From contig DATLBA010000078.1 in NCBI GenBank assembly GCA_035527275.1, forward strand, positions 1-52,306: a DNA stretch of 52,306 bases. The letters are read 5' to 3'. The notes beneath the pieces were generated by a model that did not search any database, was not told the DNA's origin, and saw nothing but the letters and a program-made list of their open reading frames with translations. This DNA comes from DATLBA01 sp035527275. GTDB taxonomy: Bacteria > Planctomycetota > Phycisphaerae > FEN-1346. Position numbers and translations under genes: made by a program. Below, in pieces: positions 30,453-38,460 of the stretch (positions are counted from its first letter, which is position 1; every line of letters starts with the position of its first letter).

Positions 30453-31865
30453 ATGTTTGAGAACCTGACGGAGAAACTGAGCGGCGTGTTCCGCAGCCTG
30501 TCGGGGCGCGGCCGCCTGACCGAGGGCAACATCCGCGACGCCCTGCGCGACGTGCGGACGGCGCTTCTGGAGGCGGACGTCCATTACCAGGTCGCCCGCG
30601 ACTTCGTCGAAGAGGTCCGCGAAAAGGCGATCGGCCAGGATGTGCTCAAGACCCTCCGGCCCGAACAGGTTTTCATCAAGGTTATCCACGACGAGATGGT
30701 CCGTCTGATGGGCCCGGTGGATTCCAAGATCCCCTACGTCTCGCCCGGACCGACCGTCCTGATGCTCGCGGGGCTCCAGGGCTCCGGCAAGACGACCACG
30801 GCGGGGAAACTCGCACGCCTCATCGCGGAACAGGGGCATCGGCCGATGCTCGTCGCGTGCGACTGCCACCGCCCCGCCGCGGTCGAGCAACTGCTGATCG
30901 TCGGAAGCCAGGTGGACGTGCCGGTTTACAGCGAGGGCCTGGGCGACCCGGTGGACATCGCCCGAAACGGCGTCAAGGAGGCGAAACGCGAGAACCTGGA
31001 CGTCGCCATCGTCGATACTGCCGGCCGCCTCCACATCGACCGGGCGATGATGCAGGAAGCCCGCAACATCGCCCGGGCCGTCAAGCCCCACGAAATCTAC
31101 CTCGTCTGCGACGCCATGACCGGCCAGGACGCCGTCACGAGCGCCCGCGAGTTCAACGAGGCCCTGGAACTGTCGGCCGTTATCCTGACGAAACTCGACG
31201 GCGACGCGCGCGGCGGGGCGGCCCTTAGCGTCAAAGCCGTCACCGGCAAACCCGTCAAGTTCGCCGGCGTCGGCGAAAAACTCGACCGCCTGGAACCCTT
31301 CCATCCGGACCGGATGGCGAGCCGCATCCTCGGAATGGGCGATGTCGTGAGCCTCGTCGAAAAGGCCCAGGCCGCAGTGGACGCCGAAGAAGCGGCCCGG
31401 ATGCAGGAAAAACTGGCCAAGGCGGAGTTCGGCCTCGACGATTTCCTGGGGCAGGTCCGCCAGATGCGGAAGATGGGTCCCCTCAAGGAAATCCTCTCGA
31501 TGATTCCCGGGATGGGCTCGGCGATGAAGGACCTGCCCATCGACGACCGGGAACTCGACCAGACCGAGGCCCTCATCCACTCAATGACGCCCCAGGAGCG
31601 CGCCCGGCCCGACATCATCGACGCTTCACGCCGCCGCCGCATCGCGCGCGGAAGCGGCACCGACCCCCAGGATGTCTCGGGGCTCGTTAAGTCCTTCGGC
31701 CAGGTCAAGGACCTGATCCGCCAGATGCAGGGCGCCGGCGCGTTCGGCAGCCGCCAGGCCGCCCAGCAGGCCATGAGCCAAATCGACCTTTTCGGCAGCC
31801 GGCAGAGGAAAAAACGCACCCGCTCCAAGCGCAAACGCAAGTCCCGCAAAAAACGCTCGCGGTGA
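30453..31865 (+). CDS. ffh: Signal recognition particle protein Ffh
   Basis: The GTPase that binds signal sequences and 4.5S RNA and delivers ribosomes to the membrane receptor FtsY. 470 residues: N domain 1-95, G domain with GLQGSGKTTTAGKL at 107-120, IVDTAGRLHIDRAM near 190, TKLDGDARGGAALS near 247 and GVGEKLDRLEPFHPDRM; Met-rich M domain about 310-445 with MRKMGPLKEILSMIPGMGS, SMTPQERARPDIID and SRRRRIARGSG. The C-terminus ends in a run of Lys/Arg (KKRTRSKRKRKSRKKRSR), more basic than usual and perhaps helping RNA binding. GAGAAGC precedes the ATG weakly. Confidence 0.96.
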   Translation: MFENLTEKLSGVFRSLSGRGRLTEGNIRDALRDVRTALLEADVHYQVARDFVEEVREKAIGQDVLKTLRPEQVFIKVIHDEMVRLMGPVDSKIPYVSPGPTVLMLAGLQGSGKTTTAGKLARLIAEQGHRPMLVACDCHRPAAVEQLLIVGSQVDVPVYSEGLGDPVDIARNGVKEAKRENLDVAIVDTAGRLHIDRAMMQEARNIARAVKPHEIYLVCDAMTGQDAVTSAREFNEALELSAVILTKLDGDARGGAALSVKAVTGKPVKFAGVGEKLDRLEPFHPDRMASRILGMGDVVSLVEKAQAAVDAEEAARMQEKLAKAEFGLDDFLGQVRQMRKMGPLKEILSMIPGMGSAMKDLPIDDRELDQTEALIHSMTPQERARPDIIDASRRRRIARGSGTDPQDVSGLVKSFGQVKDLIRQMQGAGAFGSRQAAQQAMSQIDLFGSRQRKKRTRSKRKRKSRKKRSR

Positions 31866-31943
31866 ATCGCGGAACCGGCCGGGGCTTGCCGCGTCTAATC
31901 CTTTGACGAGGCGCTCCGCTTCGTTCGGACAGGGAGACTTGCC

Positions 31944-33185
31944 ATGAGATGCGCACTAGGGGCTATGCTGGGGTTGCTGGTTTTGGGCGGAGGGGCCTAT
32001 GCGGCCAAAGCGGACGCGAAGGTTCCCGCCACCGACCAGGCGAAGGTGGCCGAGGCCGTCAATCGGTTCGCCTTCGACCTGTACGCGAAACTCAAGGACC
32101 AGGAAGGCAACCTTTTCCTCTCGCCCTACTCGATCTCCACCGCCCTTACGATGACCTACGCCGGGGCGCGCGGCACCACGGCCGAGCAGATGGACGACGT
32201 CCTGTGCCTGCCCGGCGCTCCCGAGGAAGCCCCCGGCGGCCCCCCCTACCTGCACGCCGCTTTTGCGGCGCTCCAGAACGACCTGAACGCCGGCGGCAGA
32301 AATGGCCATTACGAACTTGCCGTCGCCAACCTCCTCTGGGGGCAGAAAGACTACGCGTTCCTCCCCGAATTCCTCAACCTTCTCGAGGCGAACTATGGCG
32401 CCAGGCTGGAGACCGTGGACTTCGCCGGCGCGACCGAAGCGGCCCGGCAAAGCATCAACGCCTGGGTCGAACGCCGGACGCGCGACAAAATCAAAGAGCT
32501 CTTGAAGCCCGGCATTCTTGACCGACTGACGCGCCTGGTCCTGACGAATGCCATCTATTTCAAGGGCCAGTGGCTGCGGGAGTTCCCGAAGGATGCCACG
32601 CGCGACGAGGACTTCTTCGTCACGCCCGATAAGAAGGTCACGGCGCCGATGATGCATCAGACCGAGGAGTTCGGCTACTTCGAAGGTCCCGACTTCCAGG
32701 CCCTGGAACTTTCTTACAAGGGCGAGGACCTTGCAATGCTGGTCCTCCTGCCGAAGGAAAGGGACGGCTTGGTGGGACTCGAAAAAGCCCTCTCGGCCGA
32801 GAAGGTCGCCGACACGGTCGCGAAACTCCGGAAGCAAAAGGTTATCGTCGCCCTGCCGAAGTTCAAAACCACCGCTGAGTTTACCCTCAACGAGCCGCTC
32901 ATCGCTCTGGGCATGGGCGATGCCTTTAATCCTGGCAAGGCCGACTTCTCCGGCATGAACGGCAGGAAGGACCTGTTCATCAGTGCCGTCGTCCACAAGG
33001 CCTTCGTGGACGTCAGCGAGGAGGGGACGGAAGCGGCTGCGGCCACGGGCGTTGTTATGGCACTCACCGCATTGCCTGAGCCCCCGCCCGTCTTCCGCGC
33101 GGACCACCCGTTCCTTCACCTGATCCGCGACCGGCAAAGCGGCGCGATCCTCTTCCTCGGCCGCCTGACGGACCCGACGAGATAA
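31944..33185 (+). CDS. Secreted serpin (serine protease inhibitor)
   Basis: A 413-residue serpin with an N-terminal signal peptide (GAMLGLLVLGGGAYAAKADA). Serpin signatures are NLFLSPYSISTALTMTYAGA, LVLTNAIYFKGQWLREF, PMMHQTEEFGYF, ELSYKGEDLAMLVLLP, and the C-terminal FRADHPFLHLIRDRQSGAIL with FLGRLTDP. The reactive-centre hinge reads EEGTEAAAATGVV, with small residues at P12-P9, which is what inhibitory serpins need for loop insertion. Counting 17 residues from the first Glu puts P1 at Thr or the preceding Leu in MALTALPEP, which suggests a chymotrypsin/elastase/subtilisin-like target. It is probably extracytoplasmic. It is alone, convergent to the UroD-like gene. Confidence 0.93.
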   Translation: MRCALGAMLGLLVLGGGAYAAKADAKVPATDQAKVAEAVNRFAFDLYAKLKDQEGNLFLSPYSISTALTMTYAGARGTTAEQMDDVLCLPGAPEEAPGGPPYLHAAFAALQNDLNAGGRNGHYELAVANLLWGQKDYAFLPEFLNLLEANYGARLETVDFAGATEAARQSINAWVERRTRDKIKELLKPGILDRLTRLVLTNAIYFKGQWLREFPKDATRDEDFFVTPDKKVTAPMMHQTEEFGYFEGPDFQALELSYKGEDLAMLVLLPKERDGLVGLEKALSAEKVADTVAKLRKQKVIVALPKFKTTAEFTLNEPLIALGMGDAFNPGKADFSGMNGRKDLFISAVVHKAFVDVSEEGTEAAAATGVVMALTALPEPPPVFRADHPFLHLIRDRQSGAILFLGRLTDPTR

Positions 33186-33186
33186 G

Positions 33187-33211
33187 GCGCGCCCACGTCG
33201 GCGTGGCGCGC
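33187..33211. terminator. GC hairpin between convergent serpin and UroD-like genes
   Basis: GCGCGCCCACG and CGTGGCGCGC arms with a one-base bulge around TCGG. No T-tract, so it is a weak terminator candidate for either strand. Confidence 0.4.
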
Positions 33212-33223
33212 GGCCAGGTGCCC

Positions 33224-34309
33224 TCAAGCGACGCCGTACCGTTCCAAATGTCTCAGGACCTTGTCCCGCTCCGTCGGCCCAACGGACTGGCACCCAAGGA
33301 CAAACCCTTTCGCCGAACCGATCCTGTCCACGACGCGGTCCAACTCGTCGAGCGAGCCGAGAAACTGGACGAGTTTGCCAGCCCGCTGAATCTTCTCGTA
33401 CACCTCCGGCCATACTCCGCAATCGGGCTGGCCCGTACCCGGCACCCACTGCACGCCTTTCAGATCGGCGATCCCCAGAAGCGAGTCCAGGTGGTTCAAT
33501 TGGCCGACGCCATCGAGATGGTAGAAAGCATTGTCCAGTCGCCCGCACGTGGCCGCCAGTTCCGGCTTGACGAACTCATCAAACATGGCCGGGCCGATCA
33601 TGTAGCAGAAATCGCACTGAAGCATGTAGTGGGGCGCCGGCGAGTAGATCCCGGCCCATGCGCCGTATCCGGGATTCGTCGGCTGGAGAACCGCGTTGAA
33701 CAGGTCAAAGCACCGCCACCAGACCTCGTGCGCCTCCCAAGTCAGGCGCCGGACCTCGTCGGGATGGTCGTAGAGGTCCAGCAGGAGTTTTTCGCCCGGG
33801 CGAAACGTGGACAGGATGTCGAGGTTGCCGCCGAGGTCTGTCATGCCGATTTGGACAAGGCCGCCCCAGCGGTCTATCCCCGCCTGCATGATGGCGCGAA
33901 TCCGCTTGAGCCAGGGGTGTTCCGCATTAAGCCGGAAATGCAGATCGGAGATTCCCAGGTCCTCTTCAGGCGGATGGAACCAAACGGTGTCCTCGGTAAC
34001 CTGGGTCCTGGCGCCGAGGAAGGCGGCCACCACGCCTGGACCGAAGTTCGGCTGGACGACCGGAAACGCGTCGCCGAGGAATTCCAAACGTGCCAGTTCG
34101 TAATCCCAGCGGTCCACGATTTCGTCGGGCGAAACGGCAAAGTCGTATGCGGCCGTCCCCTGTTTGTGACCAATGGCGGGCTCAGGCCGGCCCGGCTCCC
34201 GCCCACGCACCACGACGGGAATCAGCGGGCGCTCCAACTCGCCGTTCCACCACCGCCCGTAGGTGTCTTTCACCTGTCGCCAGCGTTCGAAGGAGAAGTC
34301 GATCGTCAT
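33224..34309 (-). CDS. Uroporphyrinogen-decarboxylase-fold protein (MtaA/UroD-like)
   Basis: A 361-residue protein of the UROD/methylcobalamin:CoM methyltransferase superfamily. Recognisable are ERPLIPVVVRG, MTDLGGNLDILSTFRPGEKL, YDHPDEVRRLTWEAHEVWW, CDFCYMIGPAMFDEFVKPEL, HLDGVGQLNHLDSLLGIADL and VQWVPGTGQPDCG. It lacks the Arg-rich substrate site of true HemE and is not near heme genes. Such 'UroD-like' proteins are abundant in anaerobes and may move methyl groups to corrinoid proteins, but no corrinoid partner is adjacent. ATG 34309 has GGAAGGG upstream; an earlier GTG-type start is possible. Confidence 0.75.
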   Translation of the reverse strand: MTIDFSFERWRQVKDTYGRWWNGELERPLIPVVVRGREPGRPEPAIGHKQGTAAYDFAVSPDEIVDRWDYELARLEFLGDAFPVVQPNFGPGVVAAFLGARTQVTEDTVWFHPPEEDLGISDLHFRLNAEHPWLKRIRAIMQAGIDRWGGLVQIGMTDLGGNLDILSTFRPGEKLLLDLYDHPDEVRRLTWEAHEVWWRCFDLFNAVLQPTNPGYGAWAGIYSPAPHYMLQCDFCYMIGPAMFDEFVKPELAATCGRLDNAFYHLDGVGQLNHLDSLLGIADLKGVQWVPGTGQPDCGVWPEVYEKIQRAGKLVQFLGSLDELDRVVDRIGSAKGFVLGCQSVGPTERDKVLRHLERYGVA

Positions 34310-34347
34310 GGACACGACCCTTCCATTTCTCAAAACGTAGCGGGAAG

Positions 34348-34376
34348 ATTCTACCGGCCCCCCGGATCGCAAGCAA
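34348..34376 (-). promoter_or_regulatory. Sigma70-like promoter for the UroD-like gene
   Basis: Minus-strand TTGCTT, 17-base spacer, TAGAAT, about 38 bases before the ATG. Confidence 0.45.
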
Positions 34377-34493
34377 GCCGGCGTTGCGGAACGCGCCGCG
34401 ATTGCCCGTCACCGGGCGGGTGTTCGCCGGCTCGGTTCCGAGCCCGCGCTGACGGGAACGGGAGGCGATGTCTTCGCATGTTCCGCCGGTGCT

Positions 34494-35315
34494 TTACAGC
34501 AACACCATCGGCCCCGGTTCGAACTGACTCGCGGCGGAGAGGTGCACCGAGCCGGCGCCGTGCGAGGTGAGGTAGGCGTGGGTTTCCAGCGCGATCTCGG
34601 GCGTGTTGCACTCGCGCGACAGGTGGGCAAGAATCATGTCCTTGACGCGGTCGCGGCGGCTTCGACCGACGATTTTCGACAGCGCCTCGGCCGAGTCGCC
34701 ATTCGACAGGTGTCCGTTCGGGCCTGCGATCCGGTGAATCAAATCCGCCGGCCGGCCGCTCGCAGCCAGCATCTCGGGATCGTGGTTCGATTCGAGCACA
34801 ACCACGTGCGAATCCACAAACCATCCAAGGCACGCGTCCGGCACGTGCCCCAAGTCCGTCGCCAAAGTGACGACCCGCTGCCGACGCGCCGGCCCCATCG
34901 TCAACCGAAACCCCAGGCACTCGCCCTGTGAATCGTGCGGCACGGGGAACGGTTCAATCGTGATGTCGCCAATCGTAACCGTATCGCCGTCGAGCGGCTC
35001 CGGGAGGCCCGCCCGGTCCAACTTGCGGAAGCGCCGCATCGAGACCGCCAGGTGCTCCAGGTTCGCCGCGGTCGAAAAGACCCGGATCCCGTGGGCCGCA
35101 CAGAACCCGGGCGCTGCCGATGAAAAGTGGTCCCCGTGCGTGTGAGTGACTAGAAGCGCATCGATCGTGTCCGGCTCCACGCCGAGCGCCTGAAGACGGG
35201 CGACGGTGCGCCGGCGCGAAAGCCCCATGTCCACCAGCAGCCGCGCCCGGGATGACGCGACCAGCAGCGCGTTGCCCAGGCTTCCGCTCGCCAGAGGACA
35301 AAGAAATGCGTTCAT
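34494..35315 (-). CDS. MBL-fold metallohydrolase, YycJ/WalJ-like
   Basis: A 273-residue metallo-beta-lactamase-fold hydrolase. The N-terminal CPLASGSLGNALLV is typical of the YycJ branch. Metal-binding motifs are THTHGDHFSS (H-x-H-x-D-H), the later VPHDSQG, ATDLGHV (bridging Asp) and the ESNHDPEML and GHLSNGDSAE segments. YycJ-type enzymes are reported exonucleases connected to DNA repair and cell-wall stress signalling in Firmicutes; the role in this lineage is not known. AAGGTGA lies four bases before ATG 35315. It follows nif3 by 25 bases and is probably in the same operon. Confidence 0.88.
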   Translation of the reverse strand: MNAFLCPLASGSLGNALLVASSRARLLVDMGLSRRRTVARLQALGVEPDTIDALLVTHTHGDHFSSAAPGFCAAHGIRVFSTAANLEHLAVSMRRFRKLDRAGLPEPLDGDTVTIGDITIEPFPVPHDSQGECLGFRLTMGPARRQRVVTLATDLGHVPDACLGWFVDSHVVVLESNHDPEMLAASGRPADLIHRIAGPNGHLSNGDSAEALSKIVGRSRRDRVKDMILAHLSRECNTPEIALETHAYLTSHGAGSVHLSAASQFEPGPMVLL

Positions 35316-35340
35316 GCGTTCACCTTCTTGGCCGGTTGGG

Positions 35341-36441
35341 CTAGCGCGCCGAAAACACGCCACGCTCGCCTTCGCTGAGGACAATCTCTACGTTGATCGC
35401 GTCCTGCAACCGCGGAGCCCAGTCTTCGAGCGCTGCGCGTTCCGTCTCGTAGTGCCCGCCGAGGATGACGCCGATTCCGCGGGCCGCAAGCGTTTGCGCC
35501 TCGTGGAACTTCAGTTCCCCTGTCAGGTATGCCTGGCACCCCGAAGTGAGAACGGCGTCCACCAGGCCGCTGCCGCTGCCCGTCAGGACTGCCACGCGCT
35601 CGACTTTCTCGGCGCTCTCGCCCGCAAGTCGGATTGTCTCCAGGCCGAGGGCCCTCTTCGTCTCATCGGCCAACTCGGCCAGCGCCTTCGGCTTTTCGAG
35701 CCACCCGACGCGCCCGAGGCCGGGTCCTTCCGGAAGCCCCTCAAGCGGATACACGTCGATGGCGGGCGTCTCGTAAGGATGGGCGCGGCTGATGGCCGCC
35801 ACGACAGCGCCGAGGCACACCTCCTCGACCAAAAGTTCCAGCCGGTGTTCGGCCGCGATTGTTTGCTCACCCTTCCTCCCAACCGCCGGCCGCGCCTCTT
35901 CGCCGGGCAGGAAGGTGCCGGTGCCGCAACAAGAGAAACTGCACTCGGAGTAGTTGCCGATGCGGCCGGCGCCCGCCTCGAACGCCGCCCGGCGCACCGC
36001 CCCCAGCGCCTCCTCCGGCACAAAGACGACGACCTTATATTTTTTGGGAGCCGGCGCGGCCTGGAGCGGCTCGAGTTCCACAAGGCCCACCCGCCGTGCC
36101 AGCAAATCACACAGGCCCCCGTCGGCGGCATCGAGGTTGGTATGTGCGGCAATGAGAGCCCGCCCATCGCGCGCCAGGCGCAGGGCCAGCCGCCCTGCGA
36201 CCGTCTCACCCGTAAAGCGCCGGACGGGATTCAAGAAGAGCGGGTGATGCGAAAGGAGGCAATCGGCCCCGGTGCGCTCGGCCTCGTCGCAGACGCCGTC
36301 GCTGGTGTCGAGGCACACGAGGACGCGCTCGACCGGCCGCCCGGCGTCGCCGACGAGGAGCCCCACATTGTCCCACTCCTCGGCCAACCTGAACGGCGCC
36401 AGCCGGTCCAGCGCCGCCAAAATGTCCGCCACGGTAGTCAT
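35341..36441 (-). CDS. Nif3-like dinuclear metal centre protein (DUF34/YqfO type)
   Basis: A 366-residue member of the NIF3/DUF34 family. The N-terminal part has EEWDNVGLLVGD, LVCLDTSDGVCDEAERTGAD, LSHHPLFL and IAAHTNLDAADGGL, which supply most metal ligands. The middle (residues about 130-245) is the YqfO-type insertion with a PII/CutA-like fold: KYKVVVFVPEEALGAVRRAA and IGNYSECSFSCCGTGTF. The C-terminal LTGSGSGLVDAVLTSGCQAY and GGHYETERAALEDWAP complete the barrel. Function is uncertain, with proposals ranging from GTP cyclohydrolase-like chemistry to metal handling. First gene of an operon with the MBL hydrolase. Confidence 0.9.
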   Translation of the reverse strand: MTTVADILAALDRLAPFRLAEEWDNVGLLVGDAGRPVERVLVCLDTSDGVCDEAERTGADCLLSHHPLFLNPVRRFTGETVAGRLALRLARDGRALIAAHTNLDAADGGLCDLLARRVGLVELEPLQAAPAPKKYKVVVFVPEEALGAVRRAAFEAGAGRIGNYSECSFSCCGTGTFLPGEEARPAVGRKGEQTIAAEHRLELLVEEVCLGAVVAAISRAHPYETPAIDVYPLEGLPEGPGLGRVGWLEKPKALAELADETKRALGLETIRLAGESAEKVERVAVLTGSGSGLVDAVLTSGCQAYLTGELKFHEAQTLAARGIGVILGGHYETERAALEDWAPRLQDAINVEIVLSEGERGVFSAR

Positions 36442-36491
36442 CAGTCTTCGAAGGGCCTTGGGCAGTATGTTTGTCGCTTCCTCTGCCCCGT

Positions 36492-36520
36492 AGCCTAGGC
36501 GATTGCGCCGGCGGGTGCAA
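36492..36520 (-). promoter_or_regulatory. Possible promoter for nif3-MBL
   Basis: Minus-strand TTGCAC, 17-base spacer, TAGGCT, about 50 bases before the nif3 ATG. Confidence 0.4.
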
Positions 36521-36634
36521 CCGGATTCATACCTTGCGTCCCGCTATGACCGCCTTTCCGGATGGTGGCGCGGCACTCCGGTGAGTCTTCCAGCGCTCCG
36601 GATGGCCCTCGTGGTCCGGCCGCCGGGAGCCGCA

Positions 36635-37294
36635 TCAGATGCCATGAGTCTTCCGCTCCGGGCCCGCATCTTCGAAGAGTTCGACGGTGGAGGGTTTCTC
36701 GGGCGGAGGTCCCTCGTCGGCGACAAGTTCGCGTCCGAGGCGCAGCGCCTCCTGCATCGCGCGGGGGTGCCTCAGAATGTCGCCGCGCCCGTCCACCTGA
36801 TTGACGAACAGGTTGGCGGCATGGGCCACCTCCAGCGCATCAAGCCAGTATGTCATCGTCAGGCGGACGCTTTCGAACATCTTTTTGCTCTTCGAGCCGC
36901 CGACGGCAATCACCAGGCCGCGGCGATCGCGTTTCCCGCCTCGATACAGAGGCTTCTTGAGGACGTACTTGCGGGCCCAGAGGCACTGGCAGCGGTCGAT
37001 GAGGACCTTGGCCTGTGCGCTGACCGCCATGAAGAAGATGGGCGTGGCGAAAACGAGTCGGTCGGCATCGAGCAGTTTGTCGAAGACGCCCTGGAAATCG
37101 TCCTGGACGCAGCAGACACCGGTCTTGGAGCAGGCGTTGCATTCGACGCAGGGGGCGATCGTGAGGCCGCGGAGTGAGAGGTAGTCGGTCCTGCCACCCG
37201 CTTCCTCGGCCCCGCGGAGCGCTTCGCGCAAAAGGAGGTCGCTGTTCCCTTTCGGGCGGGGACTTGCAGAGATACCGAGAACCTTAAGCGCCAT
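36635..37294 (-). CDS. Iron-sulfur flavoprotein, NADPH-dependent FMN reductase family
   Basis: A 219-residue flavodoxin-fold protein. The FMN phosphate loop is GISASPRPKGNSDLLLREAL at residues 7-26. A compact cysteine motif CVECNACSKTGVC (C49, C52, C55, C61) matches the [4Fe-4S] site of archaeal and clostridial iron-sulfur flavoproteins, which pass electrons to reduce O2 or peroxide. DRLVFATPIFFMAVSAQAKV and VIAVGGSKSKK complete the fold. ATG 37294 has GAGGTG six bases before it. It is the last gene after rbr, dfx and the siroheme-type protein, and so is a likely electron carrier for that defence operon. Confidence 0.85.
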   Translation of the reverse strand: MALKVLGISASPRPKGNSDLLLREALRGAEEAGGRTDYLSLRGLTIAPCVECNACSKTGVCCVQDDFQGVFDKLLDADRLVFATPIFFMAVSAQAKVLIDRCQCLWARKYVLKKPLYRGGKRDRRGLVIAVGGSKSKKMFESVRLTMTYWLDALEVAHAANLFVNQVDGRGDILRHPRAMQEALRLGRELVADEGPPPEKPSTVELFEDAGPERKTHGI

Positions 37295-37332
37295 CGGCGC
37301 ACCTCGGAGGCGTCGTGCGGTCCGCTGCACGA

Positions 37333-37995
37333 CTACCGGTTCAGGACCGCCTCGCCCAGCGCCTCCAGGCCGATGCGCTCGATCATGCGGCCCATCCTCT
37401 CCCTGGGCTTGGCGTTTTCTTTGTAGTAAGCGATGAGCCGGTCCACCAGCGCCTTGGCGTCGTCGTCCGAGAGGCCGGAAGCGATCTTCTGGGAAAGCCT
37501 GGGCCTGCCGCCCCCGTTGCCGCCCACGAGCACATCCCAGCCCGCCTTCTTGCCCACGAGGCCGATGTCTTTGATACAGGTCTCAGCACACTGATTGGGG
37601 CAGCCCGAAACACCGATCTTCATCTTGCCCGGCGTCTGCATGCCGTGGTACTTCTTGTCGAAGTAGATTCCCATCCCAAGGCTGTCGCGCTGACCGCGCT
37701 TGCAGAATGTGGTGCCGGGGCAGGCTTTGACGCTGCGCACGCAGAGACCGACGGCCGCACCGGGAGCCAGCCCCAGGTCGGCCCAGACCTTGTCGATGTC
37801 GTCTTCTTTCAGACCGACCAGGGCGATGCGTGCGGCACTGGTGATCTTCAGGGCCGCGACGCCATACTTCTCGGCCACGTCCGCAATCTTGCGCAACTGT
37901 TCGGCCGTCACCACGCCGCAGGGAATGTGCGGCGCCACGGCATAGGTCTCCTTGTCCCTCTGGATAATGACGCCTTTTTCGCCGTCGTTCAGCAT
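37333..37995 (-). CDS. Small siroheme/[4Fe-4S] nitrite-sulfite-reductase-like protein
   Basis: A 220-residue single-unit member of the nitrite/sulfite reductase family. It has one ferredoxin-like half-domain (VVTAEQLRKIADVAEKYGVA, LKITSAARIALVGL) and the siroheme-[4Fe-4S] binding pattern ACPGTTFCKRG (C92, C98) plus GVSGCPNQCAETC (C132, C136), that is C-x5-C and C-x3-C. Full assimilatory reductases are more than twice this size; small relatives occur in anaerobes and methanogens as low-molecular-weight sulfite reductases or as proteins of unknown substrate. It sits between dfx and the iron-sulfur flavoprotein, 39 bases from the latter. A substrate cannot be named. Confidence 0.82.
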   Translation of the reverse strand: MLNDGEKGVIIQRDKETYAVAPHIPCGVVTAEQLRKIADVAEKYGVAALKITSAARIALVGLKEDDIDKVWADLGLAPGAAVGLCVRSVKACPGTTFCKRGQRDSLGMGIYFDKKYHGMQTPGKMKIGVSGCPNQCAETCIKDIGLVGKKAGWDVLVGGNGGGRPRLSQKIASGLSDDDAKALVDRLIAYYKENAKPRERMGRMIERIGLEALGEAVLNR

Positions 37996-38042
37996 GCTTT
38001 CCTCCCTTTCCGAAGCAAGTCGCCTCGTTTTTCACCCACGGC

Positions 38043-38417
38043 TCACGCCTTCCAGAGGCCGTGCAGGTTGCAGTACTCGCGGGCGGTTACCTCTTCGGCG
38101 GCGAGGTTGAAAACGGCTTCTGGCGCGGAGCCGGGCTCCAGAAACTGCCGATAGGCGGCGCCGTCGGCGATGAGTTCAATCCACTCGATGTAATGTTCCG
38201 GCTTCATGGGATGCGGCACGCTGCCGACCGTCACCTTGATGCCGGCACTCGTCTTCTCAATCACGGGCACGTGCTTCTCCTTGGCCGCATCCACCGTGTT
38301 TTCTTCGAGCCGGACCATCGGTTCGCCGCAGCAGACTAATTCGCCCGCTCCGCCGTGAAGAACTTCGATGATGTTGCCGCACACGTCACACCTGTAAACC
38401 TCGAGCCGCTGCGCCAT
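38043..38417 (-). CDS. dfx: Desulfoferrodoxin (superoxide reductase with desulforedoxin domain)
   Basis: Reduces superoxide to hydrogen peroxide without making O2, in the cytoplasm of anaerobes. The 124-residue protein has centre I, a desulforedoxin Fe(Cys)4 site (C10, C13, C29, C30), and centre II, the superoxide reductase Fe(His)4Cys site (H49, H69, H75, C116, H119), with the conserved Glu47-Lys48 in KEKHVPV. All ligands are present, so it should be active. AAGGAGA lies six bases before ATG 38417. It follows rubrerythrin by 43 bases, so the peroxide it makes can be removed by rubrerythrin. Confidence 0.96.
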   Translation of the reverse strand: MAQRLEVYRCDVCGNIIEVLHGGAGELVCCGEPMVRLEENTVDAAKEKHVPVIEKTSAGIKVTVGSVPHPMKPEHYIEWIELIADGAAYRQFLEPGSAPEAVFNLAAEEVTAREYCNLHGLWKA

Positions 38418-38460
38418 TGCCGTCTCCTTTCCGTTCCAGGTTCCTCTGTGCTTCCGGTGG

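Noticed and set aside
33224..34309. True uroporphyrinogen decarboxylase (hemE)
   Set aside because: The HemE N-terminal Arg-rich substrate motif is lacking and there are no heme genes nearby; only the general UROD fold is supported.
34425..34450. GGCTCGG-TT-CCGAGCC palindrome as a terminator of the MBL gene
   Set aside because: It lies downstream of the MBL stop on minus but has no T-tract and may be one more GC palindrome; not strong enough to call.
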